From positions 1-5,202 of the forward strand of contig CAMWMO010000150.1 in NCBI GenBank assembly GCA_947175305.1: 5,202 bases of DNA, written 5' to 3'. This DNA is from an uncultured Lachnospiraceae bacterium. Lineage in GTDB: Bacteria; Bacillota; Clostridia; Lachnospirales; Lachnospiraceae. The position numbers and the translations under genes were made by a program. Shown piece after piece: positions 1 to 5,202 of the stretch. Under the pieces are notes generated by a model, which worked only from the letters and a program-made list of their open reading frames with translations, was not told the origin of the DNA and searched no databases. Every line of letters begins with the position of its first letter. Position 1 is the first letter of the stretch.

Positions 1-81
1 GGCGGTGACAGTCTGGTGGGAGAAGGATCGGTACCGCCTCAGGGGGCGGACGATGAAACCGCGCCGAAGGGGGCTCCGTAA
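1..81 (+). CDS. C-terminal end of an upstream protein, probably the first of two tandem penicillin-binding proteins (partial)
   Basis: Frame 1 is open from the first base to a TAA at 79-81 and gives 26 residues, beginning GGDSLVGEGSVPP and ending in ETAPKGAP. The peptide is acidic and rich in Gly, Pro and Ala, with no domain or motif. It looks like the disordered extracellular tail that often follows the transpeptidase or PASTA region of clostridial SpoVD/PBP2-type proteins. Because a second penicillin-binding protein starts 81 bases downstream, and Clostridia often carry two such genes in a row ahead of mraY, I infer that this is the first of the pair. The alternative frame 2 is open to 88 but encodes a strongly basic, Arg-rich peptide, which is less likely. 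The start and all functional domains lie outside the window, so identity is a context guess. Confidence 0.55.
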   Translation, partial: GGDSLVGEGSVPPQGADDETAPKGAP

Positions 82-162
82 GGAATAGAATAGCGTAAAG
101 AGAGAATAACCTTATAAAAAGGATAATAGATTATATTAATACCTTTTTGTGAGGTTTTCTTT
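82..162 (+). other. AT-rich intergenic leader with a weak inverted repeat
   Basis: This gap is much richer in A and T than its surroundings. It holds AAAAAGG at 116-122 and its inverted copy CCTTTTT at 142-148, separated by 19 AT-rich bases, with a small ATAAT/ATTAT pair inside (123-127 and 130-134). Two hexamers resemble a -10 box, GATAAT at 122-127 and TATATT at 132-137, but neither has a convincing -35 box at 16-18 bases. The stem has only two G-C pairs, so it is a poor intrinsic terminator. The region could contain a weak internal promoter for the downstream gene; the sequence alone does not settle this. Confidence 0.35.
151..155 (+). promoter_or_regulatory. Ribosome binding site of the penicillin-binding protein gene
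   Basis: GAGGT lies 7 bases before the ATG at 163 and matches part of the consensus AAGGAGGTG. It is the only good Shine-Dalgarno match near the start of the reading frame, and it fits a start that leaves a short basic cytoplasmic end before the membrane anchor. Confidence 0.65.
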
Positions 163-1881
163 ATGGATCATAAGACTTACCACAGAAGCAAGACGGTGAC
201 CGTTTTTTTCCTGTGCGCGCTGGTACTTATCGGCCTTGCGGGCAGATTAGTCTATCTGATGGTATTTCAGTCTGAATATTACACGATGAAGGCCAGACAG
301 CTCCACGAGAGAGAACGGAGTATTAAGGCGGCCAGAGGGCGTATTATAGACAGAAACGGCAAGATCCTGGCGGATAACAAAACGGTCTGCACCGTATCGG
401 TGATCCATAGCCAGATCACAGATGCAGATGAGGTGACCGCTGTTCTGGTAGAGGAGCTGGGACTTTCGGAGGAGTATGTCAGAAAGCGGGTAGAAAAATA
501 CTCTTCCATAGAGAAGATCAAGAGCAATGTGGACAAAGCGACGGGGGATGCCATCAGGGCAAGAGGGCTTGACGGGGTCAAGGTGGATGAAGATTACAAA
601 CGATATTATCCCTATGATACACTGGCTTCCAAGGCGCTGGGGTTTACCGGAGGGGACAATCAGGGAATCATTGGGCTGGAGGTAGTCTATGAGGAATATC
701 TGAAGGGAGAAGCGGGAACGATCTTAACGGTGACCGACGCCGCGGGAGTGGAGCAGGATGAGGAGGGGGAGGAGAGAGTGGAGCCGGTAAGCGGCCGCGA
801 TCTCTACATCAGCCTTGATATCAATATCCAAAGTTATGCCACCCAGCTTGCCATGCAGACCATGGAGACCAAGGAGGCGGACCGGGTATCCATTCTGGTC
901 ATGAATCCGCAAAACGGGGAGATTCTGGCAATGGCGGATGTGCCGGAGTTTGATTTAAATAATCCCTATACCCTCCTGAACGGCATGGATGCCATGGCTT
1001 TTTCCGAGAAAAAACGGCAGGAGCTTTTAAACAGCATGTGGAGAAACGGCTGTATCAATGATACCTATGAGCCCGGCTCCACCTTTAAGATCATCACGGC
1101 GGCGGCGGGACTGGAGTCCGGTGCGGTGAAGCCTACAGATACCTTTAACTGTCCGGGGTTTATCATGGTGGAGGATCGAAAGATCCGCTGTCACAAGGTA
1201 GGAGGCCATGGCACGGAGGATTTTGTGCAGGGCACCATGAATTCCTGCAATCCGGTCTTTATCACGGTGGGACTTCGGATCGGTGTGGAACGGTACTACT
1301 CTTATTTCAGACAGTTTGGGCTGTTGGATAAGACGGGGATTGATCTGCCGGGGGAGGCTGGTACGATCATGCACAAGATGGAGAATATCGGACCTGTGGA
1401 GCTGGCAACGATCTCCTTCGGGCAGTCCTTTCAGATCACTCCGATCCAGTTGGCCACAACAGCGGCCTCTATTATCAACGGCGGCAGGCGTATCACACCC
1501 CATTTTGCCGTGAAGGCAGTAGAGGCAGACGGCGGGAACACCGAGGTGTTCAGTTATCCCGTGAGAACGGATGTGGTGTCGGAGGAGACCTCAGAGACCA
1601 TGCGCTATATTCTGGAGCAGGTGGTAGCGGATGGCAGCGGCAGGAACGGCGCGGTGGAGGGATACCGCGTGGGCGGCAAAACAGCCACCAGTCAGACTCT
1701 GCCTCGAGGGAGCGGCAAGTATATTGCTTCTTTTCTGGGTTTTGCGCCGGCGGATGATCCGCAGGTTCTGGCGCTGGCGGTCATTCATAATCCCCAGGGA
1801 ACCTATTATGGGGGTCAGATCGCGGCACCGGTGGTGAAGCAGCTCTTTGAGAATATTCTTCCCTATTTGGAGAAAAAGTAA
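163..1881 (+). CDS. Class B penicillin-binding protein (SpoVD/PBP2-like transpeptidase)
   Basis: This 572-residue membrane-anchored D,D-transpeptidase would crosslink peptidoglycan outside the membrane. A short basic end precedes one transmembrane anchor (about residues 11-35). The dimerisation domain opens with the typical RGRIIDRNG (59-66 region) and the transpeptidase domain spans about 245-565. The catalytic motif is STFK, with nucleophile Ser306 and Lys309; the second motif is SCN at 361-363. The third motif reads KTA (506-508) instead of KTG, within VGGKTATSQ. Flanking family signatures are intact: EPGSTFK, FGQSFQITPIQ and SFLGFAPADDP. Cys343 and Cys362 match the spacing of the redox pair of B. 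subtilis SpoVD. There is no PASTA domain, so it is shorter than SpoVD (about 645) and PBP2B (about 716). Its role could be septal division or spore cortex synthesis; the sequence does not decide, so I give no gene symbol. Confidence 0.93.
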   Translation: MDHKTYHRSKTVTVFFLCALVLIGLAGRLVYLMVFQSEYYTMKARQLHERERSIKAARGRIIDRNGKILADNKTVCTVSVIHSQITDADEVTAVLVEELGLSEEYVRKRVEKYSSIEKIKSNVDKATGDAIRARGLDGVKVDEDYKRYYPYDTLASKALGFTGGDNQGIIGLEVVYEEYLKGEAGTILTVTDAAGVEQDEEGEERVEPVSGRDLYISLDINIQSYATQLAMQTMETKEADRVSILVMNPQNGEILAMADVPEFDLNNPYTLLNGMDAMAFSEKKRQELLNSMWRNGCINDTYEPGSTFKIITAAAGLESGAVKPTDTFNCPGFIMVEDRKIRCHKVGGHGTEDFVQGTMNSCNPVFITVGLRIGVERYYSYFRQFGLLDKTGIDLPGEAGTIMHKMENIGPVELATISFGQSFQITPIQLATTAASIINGGRRITPHFAVKAVEADGGNTEVFSYPVRTDVVSEETSETMRYILEQVVADGSGRNGAVEGYRVGGKTATSQTLPRGSGKYIASFLGFAPADDPQVLALAVIHNPQGTYYGGQIAAPVVKQLFENILPYLEKK

Positions 1882-1887
1882 TATAAT
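1882..1887 (+). promoter_or_regulatory. Possible -10 box of an internal promoter for mraY
   Basis: TATAAT, an exact consensus -10 hexamer, starts one base after the stop codon of the penicillin-binding protein gene. A transcript from it would begin near 1893-1895, within the first arm of the long inverted pair. No acceptable -35 box is present: the hexamers 16-18 bases upstream lie in the CTTCCCTA stretch near 1859 and do not resemble TTGACA, and there is no extended TG before the -10 box. A chance match in an AT-rich stop region is quite possible. Confidence 0.2.
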
Positions 1888-1925
1888 GTCCGTATAAGCA
1901 GAGTCAGAAAGCGGCAAAGACAGGA

Positions 1926-1941
1926 TGCATGCTGGCATGCA
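1926..1941 (+). other. Small hairpin with CTGG loop
   Basis: TGCATG at 1926-1931 pairs with CATGCA at 1936-1941 around a CTGG loop, six base pairs. It lies inside the long inverted pair. Its 3' half is also complementary to bases 2038-2045, so it could refold. Confidence 0.45.
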
Positions 1942-1980
1942 AGACTGGCTATGGCGATTTATGACGAGCAACGCGAACGA

Positions 1981-1997
1981 GGAATGCGGAGCATTTC
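1981..1997 (+). other. Small hairpin with GGA loop
   Basis: GGAATGC at 1981-1987 pairs with GCATTTC at 1991-1997 around a three-base GGA loop, with one G-U pair. The 3' half matches GAAATGC at 2032-2038 even better (a perfect complement), which sets up two mutually exclusive pairings. Confidence 0.45.
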
Positions 1998-2046
1998 GTG
2001 TCTGCTTATGCGGGTTTGCGAGTAAAAGTCAGAAATGCTTGCATGA

Positions 2047-2080
2047 TCAGCAGCGCGATTTTGCGAATGGCGCGAGCTGA
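2047..2080 (+). other. Interrupted hairpin shortly before the mraY ribosome binding site
   Basis: TCAGC (2047-2051) pairs with GCTGA (2076-2080). CGCG (2054-2057) pairs with CGCG (2071-2074). ATT (2058-2060) pairs with AAT (2066-2068). The apical loop is TTGCG, with small interruptions at 2052-2053, 2069-2070 and 2075. It ends about 19 bases before the GGAGG of mraY. There is no T-run after it, so it is not an intrinsic terminator. It could affect access to the translation start or be part of a repeat element. Confidence 0.45.
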
Positions 2081-2099
2081 ACGTAAGTCAGAGGTATAT

Positions 2100-2104
2100 G
2101 GAGG
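2100..2104 (+). promoter_or_regulatory. Ribosome binding site of mraY
   Basis: GGAGG lies 4 bases before the ATG at 2109 and only 1 base before an in-frame ATG at 2106. The spacing favours 2109, although it is on the short side. It argues against the in-frame GTG at 1998, whose extra 37 residues do not look like MraY. Confidence 0.75.
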
Positions 2105-2108
2105 AATG

Positions 2109-3068
2109 ATGAATAGCACGATCTTAATTTCGGTGATGGTATCCTTTGCGATCAGCGTCCTGCTGGGGCCGGGGGTTAGCCCTTTTGTGCGGCGGCTCAA
2201 GGGGGGCCAGACGGAGCGGACGGAGGGACCGGAGAGCCATCTGAAAAAAAACGGCACCCCCACGATGGGAGGTATCCTGATCCTGATCAGCGTAGTGATC
2301 ACTTCCCTTCTTTTTGTGCGGGACTATCCGGGGATCATTCCGGTGCTGTTTCTCACGCTGGGCTTTGGTCTGGTGGGATTTCTGGATGATTATATCAAGG
2401 TGGTATTAAAACGTTCCATGGGGCTTCGGGCATGGCAGAAGTTTGCCCTGCAGATATTGGTGACCGGGATCTTTGTCTTTTATCTGCAGCGATATACAGA
2501 TGTGTCACTGGAAATGCAGGTGCCCTTTATGAGCGGCGTCTATCTGGATTTCGGGTGGATGAATATCCCTATTTTATTTTTTATCGTGATCGGTACGGTA
2601 AACGGTACGAACTTTACGGACGGCCTGGACGGCCTGGCAAGCTCTGTGACGGTGCTGGTGGCGACCTTCTTCACTGTGGTGGCGATCGGGACGGACAGCG
2701 GGATTGAGCCAATCACCTGCGCTGTGGTGGGAGCGCTTTTGGGCTTTCTTTTGTTTAATGTGCATCCGGCAAGCGTCTTTATGGGGGATACGGGCTCCCT
2801 GGCGCTGGGTGGTTTCGTGGCGGCTGCTGCCTACATGATGCAGATGCCGATCTATATCGCTATCGTAGGTTTTATCTATCTGGCAGAGGTGATGTCGGTA
2901 ATCCTGCAGGTGTCGTATTTTAAACTGACCGGCGGCAAGCGGATCTTTAAGATGGCGCCGATCCATCATCATTTTGAGTTGTGCGGGTGGTCGGAGACGC
3001 GGGTGGTAGCCGTGTTTTCCATCGTGACAGCGCTGCTGTGTCTGGTAGCGTTGTGTGGGGTCGTATAA
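2109..3068 (+). CDS. mraY: Phospho-N-acetylmuramoyl-pentapeptide transferase
   Basis: MraY transfers phospho-MurNAc-pentapeptide from its UDP carrier to undecaprenyl phosphate, giving lipid I and UMP, the first membrane step of peptidoglycan synthesis. The 319-residue product is a polytopic membrane protein with about ten hydrophobic segments, near the usual length for the family. The family signatures are all present: KKNGTPTMGG (46-55), the acidic pair Asp93-Asp94 in GFLDDYIK, NGTNFTDGLDGLA with Asp171, FMGDTGS with Asp227, and the HHH triad at 286-288 in PIHHHFE. By comparison with Aquifex MraY, Asp93, Asp94 and Asp227 are the expected catalytic or Mg-binding acids. The ATG at 2109 was chosen over 2106 and the upstream GTG at 1998 because of the ribosome binding site and because translation before it reads through the repeat-rich spacer. 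murD follows after 19 bases. Confidence 0.97.
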   Translation: MNSTILISVMVSFAISVLLGPGVSPFVRRLKGGQTERTEGPESHLKKNGTPTMGGILILISVVITSLLFVRDYPGIIPVLFLTLGFGLVGFLDDYIKVVLKRSMGLRAWQKFALQILVTGIFVFYLQRYTDVSLEMQVPFMSGVYLDFGWMNIPILFFIVIGTVNGTNFTDGLDGLASSVTVLVATFFTVVAIGTDSGIEPITCAVVGALLGFLLFNVHPASVFMGDTGSLALGGFVAAAAYMMQMPIYIAIVGFIYLAEVMSVILQVSYFKLTGGKRIFKMAPIHHHFELCGWSETRVVAVFSIVTALLCLVALCGVV

Positions 3069-3077
3069 CGGAATTAT

Positions 3078-3083
3078 GGGGGT
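3078..3083 (+). promoter_or_regulatory. Weak ribosome binding site that decides the murD start
   Basis: GGGGGT, one mismatch from GGAGGT, lies 4 bases before the ATG at 3088. In-frame alternatives at 3055 (GTG, which would overlap mraY by 14 bases) and 3076 (ATG) lack a comparable site. Coupling to the end of mraY translation may compensate for its weakness. Confidence 0.5.
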
Positions 3084-3087
3084 TAGT

Positions 3088-4455
3088 ATGAACTTAAAGG
3101 ATAAGAGAGTATTGGTAGTAGGTTCCGGCATCAGTGGGATCGGCGCAGTGGAGGCGCTGCACCATGCGGGAGCGAGCGCGCTGCTGTTTGATGAAAACGA
3201 AAAGCTGAACATAGAGGATGTGCGGGCTAAGATCAAGCCTGGCATCAAAGCGGACATTGTGATCGGCGCATTGCCGGAGGAAGAGAAGGCTCGTATAGAG
3301 CTGGTTGTGTTGAGTCCTGGTGTGCCGACGGACACGGCCTTTGTGGAGGAGTTCAGAAAAAGGGGCGTGAAGATCTGGGGAGAGATTGAGCTTGCCTATG
3401 AGATGGGGCAGGGGACGGTGATCGCTATCACGGGAACGAACGGAAAGACTACCACCACTACCTTGGTGGGGGAGATCATGGCGGCTCACTGCAAGGATGT
3501 GGACGTGGTGGGAAACATCGGGAATCCCTATACGCTGACGGCACTCGATGCTACGGAGGAGACGGTGACGGTGGCGGAGATCAGCAGCTTTCAGTTAGAG
3601 ACCATAGAGCGGTTTAAGCCGCAGGTATCTGCGATCCTGAATATCACGCCGGATCATTTAAACCGCCATCATACAATGGAAAATTATGCGGCGGCCAAGG
3701 AGGCCGTCTGTAAAAATCAAACACAGGCGGAGGTCTGTGTGCTCAATTATGAGAATTCCTACACGAGAGCCTTCGGAGAGCGCTGCCCGGCACGAGTGGT
3801 GTGGTTTTCCTCCGAAAGAAAGCTGGAGGAAGGCTTTTATCTGGAGGGAGAAGAGATCTTTCAGGCGAAGAATGGTGTGAGCGAAAGGCTTATGAACATT
3901 CACGATATGAAACTTGTAGGGGTCTGTAATGTAGAGAATGTGATGGCGGCGATGGCGATCACGCTCTCCTGCGGTGTGCCCATGGAAGAGATCCTGCCGG
4001 TGATCCGTGCTTTTTATCCGGTGGAGCACCGGATCGAGTTCGTGGCGACGAAGCGGGGCGTGGACTATTATAACGATTCCAAAGGAACCAATCCGGACGC
4101 GGCGATCCAGGGGATCCGTGCCATGGATCGGCCCACGGTGCTGATCGGCGGCGGTTATGATAAGCAGAGCGAATACGATGAGTGGATAGAAGCCTTCGAC
4201 GGCAAGGTCAAATGTCTGGTACTGATCGGTCAGACGAGAGAAAGAATCGCGGAATGTGCAAGAAAACACGGTTTGCAGGATATCGTGCTGACGGATACCT
4301 TTGAGGAGGCTTTTGCGGTCTGCGTGGAGAAGGCGCAGCCGGGGGATGCGGTGTTATTGTCACCGGCCTGCGCAAGCTGGGGGATGTTCCCCAATTATGA
4401 GGTCAGGGGACAGCGGTTTAAGGAGATGGTAGGCAAGATGGAGGAGAAGGAGTAA
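3088..4455 (+). CDS. murD: UDP-N-acetylmuramoyl-L-alanine--D-glutamate ligase
   Basis: MurD is a cytoplasmic ATP-dependent ligase that adds D-glutamate to UDP-MurNAc-L-alanine. The 455-residue product has the usual length and three Mur-ligase domains. The N-terminal nucleotide-sugar domain shows VGSGISGIGA (11-20) and LSPGVP (75-80). The central ATPase domain has the P-loop TGTNGKTTTT (115-124) with Lys120, Glu164 in EISSFQLE, His190 in LNITPDH, and Lys204, the likely carbamylated lysine. The C-terminal domain carries His314-Arg315, DSKGTNPDAA (330-339) and LSPACASWGMF (424-434), where D-glutamate is bound in the Escherichia coli enzyme. The start at 3088 gives MNLKDKRVLVVG, a typical MurD beginning. 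The stop codon abuts the ftsW start, and the purine-rich last codons double as its ribosome binding site. A Gly (432) stands where many relatives have Asp, a minor variation. Confidence 0.96.
   Translation: MNLKDKRVLVVGSGISGIGAVEALHHAGASALLFDENEKLNIEDVRAKIKPGIKADIVIGALPEEEKARIELVVLSPGVPTDTAFVEEFRKRGVKIWGEIELAYEMGQGTVIAITGTNGKTTTTTLVGEIMAAHCKDVDVVGNIGNPYTLTALDATEETVTVAEISSFQLETIERFKPQVSAILNITPDHLNRHHTMENYAAAKEAVCKNQTQAEVCVLNYENSYTRAFGERCPARVVWFSSERKLEEGFYLEGEEIFQAKNGVSERLMNIHDMKLVGVCNVENVMAAMAITLSCGVPMEEILPVIRAFYPVEHRIEFVATKRGVDYYNDSKGTNPDAAIQGIRAMDRPTVLIGGGYDKQSEYDEWIEAFDGKVKCLVLIGQTRERIAECARKHGLQDIVLTDTFEEAFAVCVEKAQPGDAVLLSPACASWGMFPNYEVRGQRFKEMVGKMEEKE
4440..4452 (+). promoter_or_regulatory. 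Purine-rich ribosome binding region of ftsW inside the end of murD
   Basis: GGAGGAGAAGGAG spans the last codons of murD and precedes the GTG at 4456, offering GGAG at 4443-4446 with 9 bases of spacing or AAGGAG at 4447-4452 with 3. This supports coupled translation of ftsW. A second good site, AGGTGA at 4494-4499, lies 7 bases before the in-frame ATG at 4507, so the start is not fully settled. Confidence 0.55.
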
Positions 4456-5202
4456 GTGGCACAGAGAAATGCTTCCCGCAGAAGACAACAAAAAGGTGAG
4501 AGCTTCATGGACTACAGCCTTTTGTTTATCGTGCTGTTTCTTGTGGGCTTCGGTATGGTCATGGTGTTTTCGTCAAGCTCCTACGAGGCGAATCTGAAGC
4601 TGGGAGATTCCACGAGATACTTAAGACAGCAGCTGTTTGCGTCTATTCTGGGTCTGGTGATGATGATGGTGGTAGCCAATATCCCCTATCATTTCTGGGA
4701 AAGATTCGCGGTGCTGGCTTACCTGGGTTCCGTGGTGCTCATCCTTCTGATCATTCCCTTCGGTTACAGCTCCGGCGGCGCTACGCGCTGGCTTTACATA
4801 GGACCGATCTCCCTGCAGGTAGCGGAGGTGGCAAAGCTGGGTATGATCCTGTTTTTGTCGAGTCTGATCTGCACGCTGGGAAAGGGGATTCGAACTAACA
4901 AGGGTTTTATGATCGTGCTGTTGTCACCCGTGCCGGTGGCAGTCATGTTGTGGCAGATCACCAACAATCTGAGTTCGGCCATTATTGTCATGGCGATTGC
5001 TGTTCTGATGCTGTTCGTGTCCTGTCCGGATTACAAGCGTTTTATTTTCCTGGGAGCCGCGACGATAGCTGTGGCAGCGGCGGCAGTATTTTATGTGGTA
5101 CAGACAGCGGAGTCACATGTGGATGATCTGGGTTTCCGGGGCGGACGCGTTTTAGCCTGGCTGGATCCGGAGGCATATGCCAGCGACACCGGCTTTCAGA
5201 CC
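4456..5202 (+). CDS. ftsW: Septal peptidoglycan glycosyltransferase FtsW, SEDS family (3' end beyond window)
   Basis: FtsW polymerises lipid II into glycan strands at the division septum, working with a class B penicillin-binding protein. The 249 codons seen run open to the window edge, about two thirds of a usual FtsW. A basic cytoplasmic end (VAQRNASRRRQQKGESF; the GTG would be read as Met) precedes the first membrane segment at about 19-38. Further hydrophobic segments lie near 58-75, 83-101, 118-139, 150-166, 172-189 and 194-215. SEDS signatures are SSSSY after the first segment, GATRWLYIGPISLQVAEVAK (108-127), and the extracellular RVLAWLDPEAYASDTGFQ (231-248). The family's usual QPSE or QPAE reads QVAE here. 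The GTG directly follows the murD stop. The ATG at 4507 is a real alternative, but it would remove the positive charges expected on the cytoplasmic side. Position after murD favours FtsW over RodA. The catalytic region further downstream is not in the window. Confidence 0.92.
   Translation, partial: MAQRNASRRRQQKGESFMDYSLLFIVLFLVGFGMVMVFSSSSYEANLKLGDSTRYLRQQLFASILGLVMMMVVANIPYHFWERFAVLAYLGSVVLILLIIPFGYSSGGATRWLYIGPISLQVAEVAKLGMILFLSSLICTLGKGIRTNKGFMIVLLSPVPVAVMLWQITNNLSSAIIVMAIAVLMLFVSCPDYKRFIFLGAATIAVAAAAVFYVVQTAESHVDDLGFRGGRVLAWLDPEAYASDTGFQT

Larger units (their letters stand above)
1890..2013. repeat. Long-range inverted repeat, 13-base arms
   Basis: The arm CCGTATAAGCAGA at 1890-1902 is complementary to TCTGCTTATGCGG at 2001-2013. 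The only departure, T1893 against G2010, would be a G-U pair in RNA, giving 13 uninterrupted base pairs. The arms enclose 98 bases that contain two smaller hairpins. The arms look like terminal inverted repeats of a small element, or like the closing stem of a multi-branched RNA. Confidence 0.6.
1882..2099. repeat. Repeat-rich, structured intergenic spacer ahead of mraY (possible inserted palindromic element or leader RNA)
   Basis: The gap between the penicillin-binding protein and mraY is 227 bases, whereas the next two gaps in the operon are 19 and 0 bases. It holds a long-range inverted pair (1890-1902 with 2001-2013), local hairpins at 1926-1941, 1981-1997 and 2047-2080, and three copies of the heptamer AGTCAGA. 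Further 8-base inverted matches (1936-1943 with 2038-2045, and 1990-1997 with 2032-2039) would compete with or knot across the others. No protein family is recognisable in any frame and no terminator T-tract is present. The content suits a non-autonomous palindromic repeat inserted in the operon, or a structured 5' leader of mraY. It matches no riboswitch or named RNA that I recognise. Confidence 0.55.

Noticed and set aside
116..148. Intrinsic terminator after the upstream gene
   Set aside because: The AAAAAGG/CCTTTTT stem has only two G-C pairs and a 19-base loop, too weak for termination, and the operon appears to continue.
1027..1503. Minus-strand open frame of 158 codons opposite the penicillin-binding protein
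   Set aside because: It covers the conserved catalytic region of the plus-strand gene and has no start signal or recognisable domain.
1926..1941. Transposase-bearing insertion sequence in the spacer
   Set aside because: The spacer is far too short for a transposase and shows no catalytic motif; only a non-autonomous element would be possible.
1882..2105. tRNA or CRISPR array in the spacer
   Set aside because: No cloverleaf or T-loop consensus (GGTTCGAATCC-like) is present, and the repeats are short, few and unevenly spaced, unlike CRISPR.
1998..2108. N-terminal extension of MraY by 37 residues from a GTG at 1998
   Set aside because: The added residues come from the repeat-rich spacer, show no resemblance to MraY, and have no ribosome binding site; GGAGG at 2100-2104 supports a start at 2109.
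3055..3087. Earlier murD starts at GTG 3055 or ATG 3076
   Set aside because: Neither has a Shine-Dalgarno site as good as the one before 3088, and MurD proteins typically begin a few residues before the VLVVG strand, as the 3088 start does.
2574..3335. Long minus-strand open frame of 253 codons across the mraY-murD junction
   Set aside because: It is a shadow of two clearly coding plus-strand genes; its translation is low in complexity (Ser-rich, then His/Arg-rich) and matches no family I recognise.
3658..4269. Minus-strand open frame of 203 codons opposite murD
   Set aside because: It lies wholly within conserved MurD coding sequence, and its His/Arg-rich product is typical of an antisense shadow.

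Overview
This window is a stretch of a division and cell wall (dcw) operon, read entirely on the + strand. It most probably comes from a Gram-positive Clostridia genome, likely Lachnospiraceae. That placement is inferred from gene order (two class B penicillin-binding proteins in a row, then mraY, murD, ftsW), moderate GC content, purine-rich ribosome binding sites and protein flavour. It is not a database result.

Layout. Bases 1-81 hold the last 26 codons of an upstream protein with an acidic, Gly/Pro-rich tail, probably the first of the two penicillin-binding proteins. An 80-base AT-rich gap follows. Bases 163-1881 encode a complete 572-residue SpoVD/PBP2-like transpeptidase. Bases 1882-2108 are a 227-base gap, unusually long for this operon, full of inverted and direct repeats. 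Then come mraY (2109-3068), murD (3088-4455) and the first 249 codons of ftsW (4456 to the window end).

How the genes work together. MurD adds D-glutamate to UDP-MurNAc-L-Ala in the cytoplasm. MraY moves the finished phospho-MurNAc-pentapeptide onto undecaprenyl phosphate in the membrane, making lipid I. FtsW, a SEDS glycosyltransferase, polymerises lipid II at the septum, and a class B penicillin-binding protein crosslinks the new strands. Spacing from mraY onward is tight (19 bases, then 0 bases), as expected for one coupled transcript.

The genes are ordinary housekeeping genes, and I see no new multi-gene system. Three things deserve a second look. First, the 227-base repeat-rich spacer ahead of mraY may be an inserted palindromic repeat element or a structured leader RNA. 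Second, the penicillin-binding protein has KTA where the family has KTG. Third, the same protein keeps a cysteine pair at the spacing of the redox-active pair in Bacillus subtilis SpoVD.
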